Assembly: GCF_017368455.1 (NCBI RefSeq)
Contig: NZ_JAFNJU010000003.1
Span: forward strand, 186,001 to 250,000
Reading direction: 5' to 3'
Length of the DNA: 64,000 bases
Source of the DNA: Proteiniclasticum aestuarii
GTDB taxonomy: Bacteria > Bacillota > Clostridia > Clostridiales > Clostridiaceae
Below, piece after piece: positions 18,478-26,710 of this stretch. Below the pieces are notes generated by a model. It was not told the DNA's origin, searched no databases, and was given only the letters and a program-made list of their open reading frames with translations. The position numbers were made by a program, and so were the translations under genes. Every line of letters starts with the position of its first letter. Within the stretch, counting starts at the first letter, position 1.

Positions 18478-18518
18478 AAAAAAGATAGACGTCAATTTGT
18501 GACAGCTATCTTTTTTTT
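18478..18518 (+). terminator. Terminator after the toxin-antitoxin pair
   Basis: The stem is AAAGATAG/CTATCTTT with an inner GTCA/TGAC stem, followed by eight T. Confidence 0.8.
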
Positions 18519-18633
18519 GTAAAAAGTTCTATTCCTAACTTTTTGAATACATTATTATCTGCTAGAGAGAGGATTATAGAGCGATGTGAAATGAACTCCA
18601 ATAAAATGTTATAAGAGAATAAACTAGTGATTA

Positions 18634-18972
18634 CTAATTAACGATATCAGAAATTCCATATGCTCCATGACCTGTAATGGAGTTTAGACTATCCTCGATA
18701 TTGCTAAATTTATCATTTATATCAGAAATTGAGGTATATAACCCATAACCTTTTATATCTGAAAGATTATCATTAATCTCTGTTAACTTATCCCTAATGT
18801 CTGTTGCTACATAACTCAAGTCAGATAAAAGATTCTTGATTTCATCCATTGTCGTATTTAAGTCATTGATTTGATTAGCCTCCATTCTTAATGTATATAT
18901 TATCAATACCAATTGTATCATACTAGGCACATAGATAATAATCATATTATAAGTTAAGTTTTTACGTTTCAT
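18634..18972 (-). CDS. Hypothetical membrane-anchored coiled-coil protein
   Basis: This is a 112-aa protein. A hydrophobic N-terminal segment (YNMIIIYVPSMIQLVLIIYTL) is followed by a long heptad-like region full of Asn, Asp, Ile and Leu (LNTTMDEIKNLLSDLSYV and DKLTEINDNLSDIKGYG). A pattern of the form NDNLSDIKGYGLY / EDSLNSITGHGAY is repeated twice. It would sit in the membrane as an oligomer. The ribosome site is not strong. No family is recognised. Confidence 0.45.
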   Translation of the reverse strand: MKRKNLTYNMIIIYVPSMIQLVLIIYTLRMEANQINDLNTTMDEIKNLLSDLSYVATDIRDKLTEINDNLSDIKGYGLYTSISDINDKFSNIEDSLNSITGHGAYGISDIVN

Positions 18973-19168
18973 TGCAACAAACTACCATTAAAGTCAAGTA
19001 CACAACTTTAATGATTCATGAGAAGGTATTGCAAAATATTATGTAAATCATAATTGACCAATTACTACTTAACAAATTAAAAATGGAATATTTCATCTGT
19101 CTATTGGATAGAATAAGCATAAACAAGGAAGGTGTGTATATGACACAATTGAAAAGGGGGAAATGAAG

Positions 19169-19414
19169 ATGAAAGAAATTATTAAGGCAGTCTTGTTTGT
19201 TGCATGTTTAGTGCTTTTAACTGGATGTGGCAATAAAGCTGTTGATGTGAAGGAGGTAAGTGCCCAAAGCATAATAAAATTAGGAGAGGAGTATTCTACT
19301 ATTGAGGTTGTGAGGTGGGAAATTAAAGATGAGAGGATTAAGTTATTGTCGACCAATGGCGATATATATAATTTACTGTATAAGGATGTGGTTATAATCA
19401 CTAAAGGATTCTAG
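19169..19414 (+). CDS. Small lipoprotein
   Basis: This is an 81-aa protein with a lipoprotein signal (KEIIKAVLFVACLVLLTGCG; lipobox LTGC, Cys at about residue 19) and a short 60-residue exported part. AAGGGGG lies 8 bp before ATG 19169; the in-frame ATG at 19163 is closer to the site and less likely. A nine-codon leader frame (MTQLKRGK, ATG at about 19140) overlaps the ribosome site and might couple translation. The function is unknown. Confidence 0.55.
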   Translation: MKEIIKAVLFVACLVLLTGCGNKAVDVKEVSAQSIIKLGEEYSTIEVVRWEIKDERIKLLSTNGDIYNLLYKDVVIITKGF

Positions 19415-19417
19415 GTT

Positions 19418-19447
19418 GAAGCTCTCATTGGGGAGCTTCTTATCTTT
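19418..19447 (+). terminator. Terminator after the small lipoprotein
   Basis: The stem GAAGCTC/GAGCTTC is followed by TTATCTTTAT. Confidence 0.55.
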
Positions 19448-19513
19448 ATATAGGATATTAAGCGTTGTCACTTTTAGGTAATACCAATCTAATATATTTT
19501 TTGAAAGCTTGAA

Positions 19514-19558
19514 ATAACCTTACACTGTTATTCTAAATGAATTACAGTGTAAGGTTAT
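19514..19558. repeat. 45-bp near-perfect palindrome
   Basis: Arms of 20 bp, ATAACCTTACACTGTTATTC and its complement with one mismatch, surround TAAAT. There is no T tract after it on either strand, so an operator or recombination site is as likely as a terminator. It shares the outer ATAACCTTA with the palindrome ahead of tnsA. Confidence 0.65.
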
Positions 19559-19689
19559 GAGGTTTAGTGTTTTGTAAAAAGGTTCTTAAAGAATCTGAAA
19601 ATTATTTAATTTACCCAAGAAAATTTAATGCAATAAAGTCTCTGTAGTGGTTATATTATTTGGGCCTGCTACCTATATTAAAGCATAAA

Positions 19690-20170
19690 GACAAAAAATT
19701 GAATAAGACAGAGAAGAATTACAATACAAACGCGTGATTGCATCCACGCCAAATATGCACGCAGTAGCGGGAATATCAAGAGTTCTGCTAACGGCGAAAG
19801 TAGGTAAAAACAGCGAAAAAAAATAAGCCTTCAAAAGTCCTCTTTAGAGCATATGACGCAATGTGACTCAAAGATAGGAGGATAAAGACGCTCGGGGGAA
19901 TTAAGGCCAGCAATGGTAGCGGACGCTTTAAACGGTTGGGATTGATAACATGTATCATAACGGAGTAATCTGCAGTACGATGGTAAACCCATTTAAATTG
20001 ATTGTGCTGATAAAATACATGCCTCTTGGACTGATATGGCTCTCACAGCTCAAAAAGTGGGGCAGACTCAGGAACTATGAAAGAAAAAGTCTTCTCTTTA
20101 GCGTGTCTTATTCAAGTCCTAGCATTTATTTTAAAAAATAACTATCAGGGGATAACTACGCCCAGAACTG
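19690..20170. ncRNA. Possible structured RNA region of unknown kind
   Basis: This 480-bp block has no convincing gene and is richer in G and C than its surroundings. It has small hairpins such as GCGTG/CACGC at about 19732-19749. The phrase GGAACTATGAA occurs twice (about 20070 and 20184). It could be a remnant of an intron or a structured RNA, but I could not match it to any class, and the group II intron domain V pattern is absent. The rest of 19415-20829 holds only AT-rich sequence with no gene that I can support. Confidence 0.25.
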
Positions 20171-20770
20171 CAAGCAGTCCTCGGAACTATGAAGTATGTA
20201 TAAGTTTTTGATATATATGAACGCATATATATCATCACAAAGTGAATGATTATTAGTCATAATCTTTATAGTCATTTGCAAAAGTATCATACAATTAATG
20301 GGATTCACCAATAATGTATATTGTTTAGTTCTACTTCGAAAAGTGATTAGGCTAAAAATACCTTCCGTAACCATTCTGAACAAGGTAATGTAATTATACG
20401 CAATAGTTCAATAGCATACTTTCGAGTTAAGGCATAACACATCAATTAAATGTCATCATTTAAGTATTGTTCCTAGTAAATAGGATTCGAAGTCATTTAT
20501 GTATGGGGAATTCGGTTTTCCATTATGAGGTAATTACGAATATTTATATTACGAAGCGATACGAAAATCAAGTATATATCTACTATAAGGTTTAATAAAA
20601 TATAAATAATTCTGAAATACTGACGACTAAGTAATACTAAATGAATCAAATAGGATATATCCCAATGTATGAATTTGTATAAAATCATACATTAAAGAAA
20701 TGGGTGTAAAGTGTTGGTATGCAAAGGTTTATCAACTTTTCTTCAAACTATAATAGAGGTATTTGTTTTG

Positions 20771-20811
20771 AATGTATTGTTTTTGCGATATAATAGATAT
20801 AACAATACATT
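20771..20811. promoter_or_regulatory. Promoter with inverted-repeat operator before the recombinase gene
   Basis: AATGTATTGTT at 20771-20781 and its exact complement AACAATACATT at 20801-20811 bracket a TATAAT box (20789-20794). The start codon is at 20830. A repressor bound to both arms would cover the promoter, so autoregulation by the recombinase or an XRE protein is plausible. Confidence 0.6.
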
Positions 20812-20829
20812 GAGAAAGGGGATAAAGAG

Positions 20830-21390
20830 ATGGTTGTAGAACCTATTAGAGACAAGAAAATGGTTTCGAAGTTTCTCATCTATTTAAAAGGCACCAACGA
20901 AAGGGACTTTCTACTAGCCAAGTTTCAACTCAATACTGGTCTTCGAATAAGCGATGTAGTCCAAGTCAAAGTATCAGATTTACTTACAGAAGGTGGACGT
21001 TTTAGAGAATACTTTACAAAATCAGAACAGAAAACACATAAGACTACCAAAATTAAATTAAATGATGAATTGAAGAAAACGATAAAGAGCTACATAGAGG
21101 TCTTTAAACTCAGGAATGATGACTATTTATTTGCTAGTCGAAAAGGCGGCTGCATCAGTACCACACAAGCTTATAGAGTTTTAAAGGCCGCAGCAGATGC
21201 TCTTGGAATTGAACATTTTGGGACACACTCTCTGCGAAAGACTTTTGGCTACTGGACCTATAAGGAAAGCAAATACAATATAGGACTTATCATGGATATA
21301 TTTAATCATACATCTCAATCCATGACGTTGCTATATATAGGGATTAATCAAGAACAGAAAGATAAACTTTATTCTGTCGTAAGTTTCTAA
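20830..21390 (+). CDS. Tyrosine recombinase, catalytic domain only
   Basis: This is a 186-aa integrase/Xer-type recombinase. The catalytic residues are visible: Arg in NTGLRISDVVQ, a Lys in the beta hairpin, HSLRK (H-x-x-R), the second His in NHTSQ, and the Tyr nucleophile in LLYIGI. The usual N-terminal core-binding domain (about 100 aa) is missing, so the protein is short, as in some plasmid and phage resolvases. AAAGGGG is 8 bp before the ATG. In this island it might resolve plasmid dimers or cointegrates, or act on inverted sites. No paired attachment site was found. Confidence 0.85.
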   Translation: MVVEPIRDKKMVSKFLIYLKGTNERDFLLAKFQLNTGLRISDVVQVKVSDLLTEGGRFREYFTKSEQKTHKTTKIKLNDELKKTIKSYIEVFKLRNDDYLFASRKGGCISTTQAYRVLKAAADALGIEHFGTHSLRKTFGYWTYKESKYNIGLIMDIFNHTSQSMTLLYIGINQEQKDKLYSVVSF

Positions 21391-21419
21391 TAGAACGATA
21401 TAAATCGTTATTCTCTAAA

Positions 21420-21463
21420 GTTGATTATATGACTTTACCTTCTCTGAAAGTTATATAATCAAC
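21420..21463. repeat. Inverted repeat after the recombinase gene
   Basis: Arms of 17 bp (GTTGATTATATGACTTT) with one mismatch surround a 10-bp centre, 30 bp after the recombinase stop codon. It could be a recombinase core site or an RNA hairpin; there is no T tract. Confidence 0.5.
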
Positions 21464-21474
21464 GTCAATCAAAT

Positions 21475-21520
21475 GAAAATCTCCATATAGTTATGAGAAT
21501 AATATATGGAGATTTTCTTT
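21475..21520. terminator. Strong bidirectional terminator
   Basis: Perfect 15-bp arms GAAAATCTCCATATA/TATATGGAGATTTTC with a 13-nt loop are followed by TTT. It separates the recombinase from the minus-strand genes to the right. Confidence 0.7.
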
Positions 21521-21610
21521 ACATATATATGATGAGATTGACTACCAGCCTTAGAGTCAGATATTGTGGTTTTTTGTTATCTAGTATCTTTTGACTATAG
21601 AATAAGAAAC

Positions 21611-22102
21611 TTAAGGTGCATTTTGGGTCAACATTGTTTTATTCACGGAGACAATAGCTTTTGAAATCCATTTTATACAAAACCAAGAAGGTACAAAAGG
21701 TCTTGCATCAATGTGAACGATTAAGGGGGATGCTTCAGGTTTGACATAGCCTTGAAACTCGATTTTGTTGAACATCTCATATAAGGATGTATCAGTTGGT
21801 TCAACTACTCCTTGGACTCCATCCAGATACTCAGTCATAGTATTCTCTATTAATAACTCCAACCATGACTGAAGCTCAGCTAAGAGATTTTCATTAGAAT
21901 CATTAACGCGTTCAGGGAAATGAATATACATCAAGAACTCCTTTGCTGATTTAGCGTCAACTAAGAGTATACGATGGGTATCATATTTAAGAACACCTGA
22001 ATATAGTGGATGTGGACTATATCGTAAAGCCTGGTTTATCTCATTGAGATAGTCTAATTCTCGTAATCCTTCGAAATCAACTGAGATTATATTTTCCTTC
22101 AT
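21611..22102 (-). CDS. Hypothetical protein
   Basis: This is a 163-aa soluble protein of unknown family (MKENIISVDFEGLRELDYLNEINQAL). It has an acidic N-terminal half and a C-terminal half with two hydrophobic strands (ASPLIVHIDARPFVPSWFCIKWI). AGGAGA is well placed before ATG 22102. It follows the GIY-YIG nuclease gene by 18 bp on the same strand, so the two may be cotranscribed. I considered a TnsE-like role because of its place near tnsA, but it is much too short and shows no such motif. Confidence 0.5.
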   Translation of the reverse strand: MKENIISVDFEGLRELDYLNEINQALRYSPHPLYSGVLKYDTHRILLVDAKSAKEFLMYIHFPERVNDSNENLLAELQSWLELLIENTMTEYLDGVQGVVEPTDTSLYEMFNKIEFQGYVKPEASPLIVHIDARPFVPSWFCIKWISKAIVSVNKTMLTQNAP

Positions 22103-22120
22103 GAACTCTCTCCTTTTAAC

Positions 22121-22957
22121 TCAACTTATTTGTGGATTTTTGGTTTTCAATTTATTATGTCTTTTTCCAATTTTAATCTTTCCTATAGTGCTATATGAGA
22201 CCCCGAATTCCTTTGCTATAATTGATACTTTCACACCTCGACTTAGTAGTACTAAAATGACCTCAACTTCTTCATTTTTGAGTCTTCTCCTATTATTCCT
22301 CTTTTCTTCAGATATAATACCATCACTAATATGTCTCCATCTTCTACCATTTTTAATATCCGAGATTAGAATAGGAGTAACATTATAAGCTTTTGCAATT
22401 ATTTTCAACGGAACTTCATTCTCTATATCCATACATATATTATTAACATCACTTATACTGAGTTTTGATTGACAGTTATTCTCCCCCCTTGTTGTGATAC
22501 CTGGGCCAATATGGGAAACTCGCATATCTTTAGACACAGCTGCTATATTGAACCCTTTCACCAATGAATTATACGTATTTATCCATTTTATTTCTGCATA
22601 CTTTCGTTCCTTTCGTCCATTAACAACTTCAAGTGTTGCAAAATAAAATGAATCTTTTCCGTATTTATTAAAAGCTCTCTGAAGAAGTATATTATGGTGT
22701 GTATTCTTTTTTAGCTCCCTATAATGTATACCTATTCGCTTGTTGATATCGTTTGATTGTCCGATGTATACTTTTTTATCGGAAAGACAGGCTATTAGAT
22801 AAATTCCGGAGATTATTTGATAATCAGACCAACCACGTTTAGATTCAATTTTACGAATATCGCCAAATTTCTCAGCGCTTACGTGGCAATAAATTTCACT
22901 GAAATCTCTTGATGCATTCATCTCTGGTTCTTTCACATAGTTCATCATAAACTTCAT
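22121..22957 (-). CDS. GIY-YIG endonuclease with helix-turn-helix repeats
   Basis: This is a 278-aa protein. The nuclease domain begins at SGIYLIACLSDKKVYIGQSNDINKRIGIHY (GIY...YIG), with HHNILLQRAFNKYG and the catalytic-type Glu in YAEIKWI. The C-terminal half has two DNA-binding modules of the kind found in homing endonucleases (SISDVNNICMDIENEVPLKIIAKAYNV, then GVKVSIIAKEFGVSYSTIGKIK). Free-standing GIY-YIG nucleases act as selfish homing elements. No intron is seen around it. AGAGGA precedes the ATG. It is AT-rich. Confidence 0.82.
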   Translation of the reverse strand: MKFMMNYVKEPEMNASRDFSEIYCHVSAEKFGDIRKIESKRGWSDYQIISGIYLIACLSDKKVYIGQSNDINKRIGIHYRELKKNTHHNILLQRAFNKYGKDSFYFATLEVVNGRKERKYAEIKWINTYNSLVKGFNIAAVSKDMRVSHIGPGITTRGENNCQSKLSISDVNNICMDIENEVPLKIIAKAYNVTPILISDIKNGRRWRHISDGIISEEKRNNRRRLKNEEVEVILVLLSRGVKVSIIAKEFGVSYSTIGKIKIGKRHNKLKTKNPQIS

Positions 22958-23018
22958 TTAAATATCCTCTTTTCTAATTTGCAGATTATCTTGTTGATGT
23001 GCCAAAAAGTGGTGTATG

Positions 23019-23435
23019 TTACGAATACTTTATAGTATTGATATACTCAATTCTGAAAGTCTTTTCATCTATTGGTACCATTCTCATTATACTTAGTATC
23101 CACAGCTTATTTTTTTCTAAATATAGAGCATTCATATTGTATTCCCAGAACAATACTGTTTTTTTACATATTTTATTTGTATTATCATCCATCTTGCTTA
23201 TTAACATGTTTTTGAGAGAATTTTCTGAAAGAAGATTCGATAGGGTGTCTGATATCTTATCTATATTTTTAAAATAGTTTCTTTCTGAATAATATGATTC
23301 TCTTTTCCCCATTGGTTCTGTATATCGTGCTTTCAAATACCATTTTCTTTCATCACTTAGTTTTTTTCTTATATTTTCTTCATCACAAAATATAATATAT
23401 TCTATTTTGTTTATAAGAACTCCAATTCTTTCCAT
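23019..23435 (-). CDS. Hypothetical protein
   Basis: This is a protein of about 138 aa starting MERIGVLINKIEYIIF. ATG 23435 has AGAGG just upstream, better than the in-frame ATG at 23486. The protein is Asn/Lys/Glu-rich with a Tyr-rich centre (RESYYSERNYFKNIDKISDTLSNLL) and reads as helical and soluble. It lies on the minus strand upstream of the GIY-YIG gene. The family is unknown. Confidence 0.45.
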   Translation of the reverse strand: MERIGVLINKIEYIIFCDEENIRKKLSDERKWYLKARYTEPMGKRESYYSERNYFKNIDKISDTLSNLLSENSLKNMLISKMDDNTNKICKKTVLFWEYNMNALYLEKNKLWILSIMRMVPIDEKTFRIEYINTIKYS

Positions 23436-23857
23436 ATAATCGCCTCTTTCTATTGGATAGAGAAATTGAGAGTTTGCACTTGCCATAGAGTAGAACAGTA
23501 AGAATTCTATTTTTTCTGATAATAACTCCTTGAAGATTATTATAACATCGACAGCGCAAAAATCAATATGAATTAAATATATTACCTATAGTCAAAATTC
23601 TTAAAAGTTTTGCCTATAGTCAATAAGCAATTTAGATTAATTGCAAAAATGATTATAAAGGGATATAAAGAATGTCAGCATTGAGCTGCATAAAGCTTGC
23701 AAAATGTTCTGATGATATAAATGTAAATGAGTGGTAAGAGCAGGTTTTCACTAGAGCATTATAAGTAATATTTACAGTACCACTAACTTTGTATAATCTC
23801 CTATTAGTTGAGATTTCTCACGATAATTACAGATTGTTCACAACAAATCATGTGAGT
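23436..23857. other. Non-coding stretch upstream of the transposition operon
   Basis: It is AT-rich with no gene apart from the extended frame of the previous one. Two copies of CCTATAGTCAA lie at about 23585 and 23613 in direct orientation. Further TnsB-like motifs of the kind seen in repeat E were not found. Confidence 0.4.
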
Positions 23858-23893
23858 ATAACCTTAAAGTTATGTATATAACTTTAAGGTTAT
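23858..23893. promoter_or_regulatory. Perfect 16-bp palindrome, likely operator of the tns operon
   Basis: The left arm ATAACCTTAAAGTTAT and its exact complement surround GTAT. It ends 10 bp before the -35 box of the tns promoter. There is no T tract following it. A repressor or TnsB binding here could control expression of transposition genes. Confidence 0.6.
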
Positions 23894-23903
23894 TAATATT
23901 TAT

Positions 23904-23932
23904 TTGATATATATTATGAAATAAGCTATTAT
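23904..23932 (+). promoter_or_regulatory. Promoter of tnsABC-tniQ
   Basis: TTGATA, 17 bp, TATTAT. The expected transcript start is about 27 bp before the tnsA ATG. Confidence 0.6.
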
Positions 23933-23965
23933 TTTTATAATAATACAACTTTATTGGAGGTTATT

Positions 23966-24778
23966 ATGACTAAGCGTAAATTAGAATGGGATGAGAGTAA
24001 GTTGAAGAGATTTACAAAAGAAAAAAGAGGTCAAGGAGAGGGCATAGATTATACGCCATGGCTTAAAACTCAAGATTTTCCAAGTCTTGGAAGAGCTTCA
24101 CGAGTTATGTCAATGACTACAGGAAGAATGCATCACCTATTTTCTAGAACGCAGCGAGATTTTTTTTTGGAACTGGATTGGGAAGAATCAGTCATTGATA
24201 TTCGAGAACATTTCCCATTGCTCGATTATAAGGAAACAATTGAAAATCTTGATGATATAAATCAATCCAAATTTAGTGATGGAGAAATAGATTATGTGAT
24301 TACAACAACATTTCTGGTAACAAAGAGAATTGATACAGATAAAGTTAAGTATTTTGCTCGCTCAGTGAAATACGCTTCTGAACTTGATAAAAAAATCACT
24401 CTAGAAAAGCTTGAGATTGAGAGACGTTATTGGAGTAATAAATCAATAAATTGGGGACTTGTCACAAATAAGGAAATTAACACAGTACTAGTTAAAAACA
24501 TAGAGTTTATTAATCCAGTAGTATCGTCCAGACTGAAGATTAACAAACAGGAAGAAATTACAAGCAATCTAATTAGTGAATATACCAGAAGTTCTGATAA
24601 GGTTCTATATGGAATATTTAAGTCAATTGATAGAAGTCTCAATCTTAATCCTGGTGAGAGCATAACAGTCTTTAAATATCTCCTCGCAAATAGATTCATC
24701 CAAGTTGACATGAATTCCATGATAGATATCAGAAAACCAATAGAACTTCACTTTAGAAGATTGGAGGATACCCTATGA
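23966..24778 (+). CDS. tnsA: TnsA-like transposition protein with substituted nuclease residues
   Basis: TnsA makes the 5' cuts at Tn7 ends, pairs with TnsB and contacts TnsC. This 270-aa protein aligns with Tn7 TnsA from the start: GRGQG-like RGQGEGIDYTPWL, GRMHHLFS, SVIDIREHFPLL, ARSVKYASEL and LEKLEIERRYW. The Tn7 nuclease residues are E63, D114 and K132. Here the matching positions are Q63 (SRTQRDF), T115 (ITTTFLV where Tn7 has STDFLV) and K135 (kept). Both acidic metal ligands are thus lost, so cleavage is doubtful while the fold and C-terminal helix-turn-helix part remain. GGAGG is 5 bp before ATG 23966. It overlaps tnsB by 4 bp. Confidence 0.9.
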   Translation: MTKRKLEWDESKLKRFTKEKRGQGEGIDYTPWLKTQDFPSLGRASRVMSMTTGRMHHLFSRTQRDFFLELDWEESVIDIREHFPLLDYKETIENLDDINQSKFSDGEIDYVITTTFLVTKRIDTDKVKYFARSVKYASELDKKITLEKLEIERRYWSNKSINWGLVTNKEINTVLVKNIEFINPVVSSRLKINKQEEITSNLISEYTRSSDKVLYGIFKSIDRSLNLNPGESITVFKYLLANRFIQVDMNSMIDIRKPIELHFRRLEDTL

Positions 24779-26688
24779 TTCTAGTAAACTCATTATTAAA
24801 ACTTGATGAGTCAATATACAGAGTCCTGTGGATTGATAAGGAGCAATACATTGTGATTTCTATGGATGAGAACCGAATGCCCATAAAACTTCGAAAGGAA
24901 GAAGTGAATAGTGGTATTTCAAATGGCGATATCATCGAAATTGAAGAAGAAATCAAATTTGCTCAAAATTCTGATATAGCGAAATACTTGGCAAAGAGAG
25001 ACAGTAATTGGAATAAACTCAAGGTTCTGCTGAAAGATGAACCAAATATCTATGAAAAAAAATATAGAGTACTAAGACTTAAAACTTTACAAGAGAACAT
25101 TGGATATTCTGAACAGCATATTTTATCAATGATGAAGAGATACTGGAGAAGTGGAAAAAATAAGAACTCTCTTATGCCAAGATACAGCAATTCAGGTGCT
25201 CCTGGAAAGGAAAGAAAATCTGGATTGGTAAAAAGAGGAAGACCAAGTCGCAGTGAATATGGTGTTAATATAGATGATGTTTGGAAAGTTAGATTTGAAA
25301 AGGCTATCCAGAAATACTATTATTCTAGAGCTAAAAATTCTATCATCATGACATATCATCTTATGAGGAAAGACTACGTTCAGACTGTTGATGCATTTCC
25401 TACTATGGGACAGTTTCGCTATTGGTTTAATAAAAGTAGAAGTATTAAATCTGAAATTAAAGGACGATACAGTTCAAAAAAATATTCAAGAGATTTCAGG
25501 CCATTATTAGGAACGAATGAAACTACAATGCCTGGAACCTTTGAAATAGATGCTCATATGGGCGATGTCTACCTGGTTTCGGACTTTAATCGAGAATATA
25601 TTATTGGAAGACCAACATTATATATTGTAATTGATAAATACAGCAGGATGATTGTTGGAATGTATGTCGGCTTTGATAGCTCATATCCGAATGCTGCGAT
25701 GGCTCTTTATAACTGTATAAGTGACAAGGTTGAGTTTTGTAATCACTTTGACATTAACATTGATGAATGTGAATGGCCAGCAAAAGCACTTCCTCAAAAA
25801 CTTATCGCTGACCGAGGCGAGATAGAAGGTCAGGGCATCGAAAATCTTATTGAATCCTTAGGTGTGGAGGTTGAACTTACGCCAAGTCATCGAGCAGATA
25901 TGAAAGGAATTGTGGAGGGCTTCTTTAATATATTAAACTCTCACATTAAAACAATACTTCCAGGAACGATTGATATGGATGGAAGAGAACGAGGTGATAA
26001 GGATTACCGAAAAAGTGCATCGCTAACCATGAGAGAGTATACAAAAATCGTAATTCACACAGTACTGTTCCATAATAAGAATTTTTTAGAGAACTATAAT
26101 AGGTCGGAACAGATGATAAATGACAATCTTATCCCAACTCCAATTAATTTGTGGTACTACAGCTTAGAGAATTTTGGGACATCCTTGAAATACAGTTCAA
26201 ATGAAATCAAACTTGCATTAATGACGAAGAGCGAAGGAGTCATTACCAGAAAAGGCATAAAACACAAAAACTTATTTTATGCATCTAAGAATTTCATCAA
26301 GCAAGGGTATTTTGATAAGGGAGGAAGAAAGCAAAGTCGTGTCGTAATATTTTTCGATAGGCGGAATTTGTCATTCATTTATGTGGAAAATCCACTAACC
26401 AATGAAATAGAACATTGTGAGCTACTTCCCAACAGTGAGAAATTTAGAAATAAATCTATTGAAGACTGTGAGATTCTCATGCAGAAGGAATCAGAAATTA
26501 GAGCTCAATTTGATATTGAAAATCAAACCAAAAGGGCTGAGTTGATTAAGAACATTGAAGATATTGTCGATATAGCAAAGAAAGAAGTTCAAACACCTTA
26601 TAATTCAAGAGATGTTAAGAATATCAGGGTGAATCGAAAGTTGGAGAAAACTAGTTCGATGGAAGAGGAAGCATTCACGCTGGAATGA
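24775..26688 (+). CDS. tnsB: TnsB-like DDE transposase
   Basis: TnsB binds the element ends, makes the 3' cuts and joins strands to the target. This 637-aa protein has an N-terminal DNA-binding part with helix-turn-helix character (up to about 230). The RNase-H-like core follows with D259 (FEIDAHMGD), D346 (IADRGE) and E381 (GIVEGFF). The spacing of 87 and 35 residues matches Tn7 TnsB, so the active site is intact. The C-terminal tail is charged and would contact TnsC. The ATG overlaps the tnsA stop. Confidence 0.95.
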   Translation: MILVNSLLKLDESIYRVLWIDKEQYIVISMDENRMPIKLRKEEVNSGISNGDIIEIEEEIKFAQNSDIAKYLAKRDSNWNKLKVLLKDEPNIYEKKYRVLRLKTLQENIGYSEQHILSMMKRYWRSGKNKNSLMPRYSNSGAPGKERKSGLVKRGRPSRSEYGVNIDDVWKVRFEKAIQKYYYSRAKNSIIMTYHLMRKDYVQTVDAFPTMGQFRYWFNKSRSIKSEIKGRYSSKKYSRDFRPLLGTNETTMPGTFEIDAHMGDVYLVSDFNREYIIGRPTLYIVIDKYSRMIVGMYVGFDSSYPNAAMALYNCISDKVEFCNHFDINIDECEWPAKALPQKLIADRGEIEGQGIENLIESLGVEVELTPSHRADMKGIVEGFFNILNSHIKTILPGTIDMDGRERGDKDYRKSASLTMREYTKIVIHTVLFHNKNFLENYNRSEQMINDNLIPTPINLWYYSLENFGTSLKYSSNEIKLALMTKSEGVITRKGIKHKNLFYASKNFIKQGYFDKGGRKQSRVVIFFDRRNLSFIYVENPLTNEIEHCELLPNSEKFRNKSIEDCEILMQKESEIRAQFDIENQTKRAELIKNIEDIVDIAKKEVQTPYNSRDVKNIRVNRKLEKTSSMEEEAFTLE

Positions 26689-26710
26689 TTTAGAAGGAGG
26701 AAGTGATGGG

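Noticed and set aside
19950..20141. Open frame of 63 codons in the gene-free block
   Set aside because: No ribosome site and no family; the segment looks like RNA or remnant DNA rather than a gene.
19690..20170. Group II intron
   Set aside because: No domain V pattern, no intron start pattern and no reverse transcriptase gene are present.
21611..22102. tnsE candidate
   Set aside because: It is far too short, on the opposite strand, and has no motif of TnsE.
23858..23893. Terminator before tnsA
   Set aside because: There is no T run on either strand and the tns promoter lies directly after it, so an operator is more likely.
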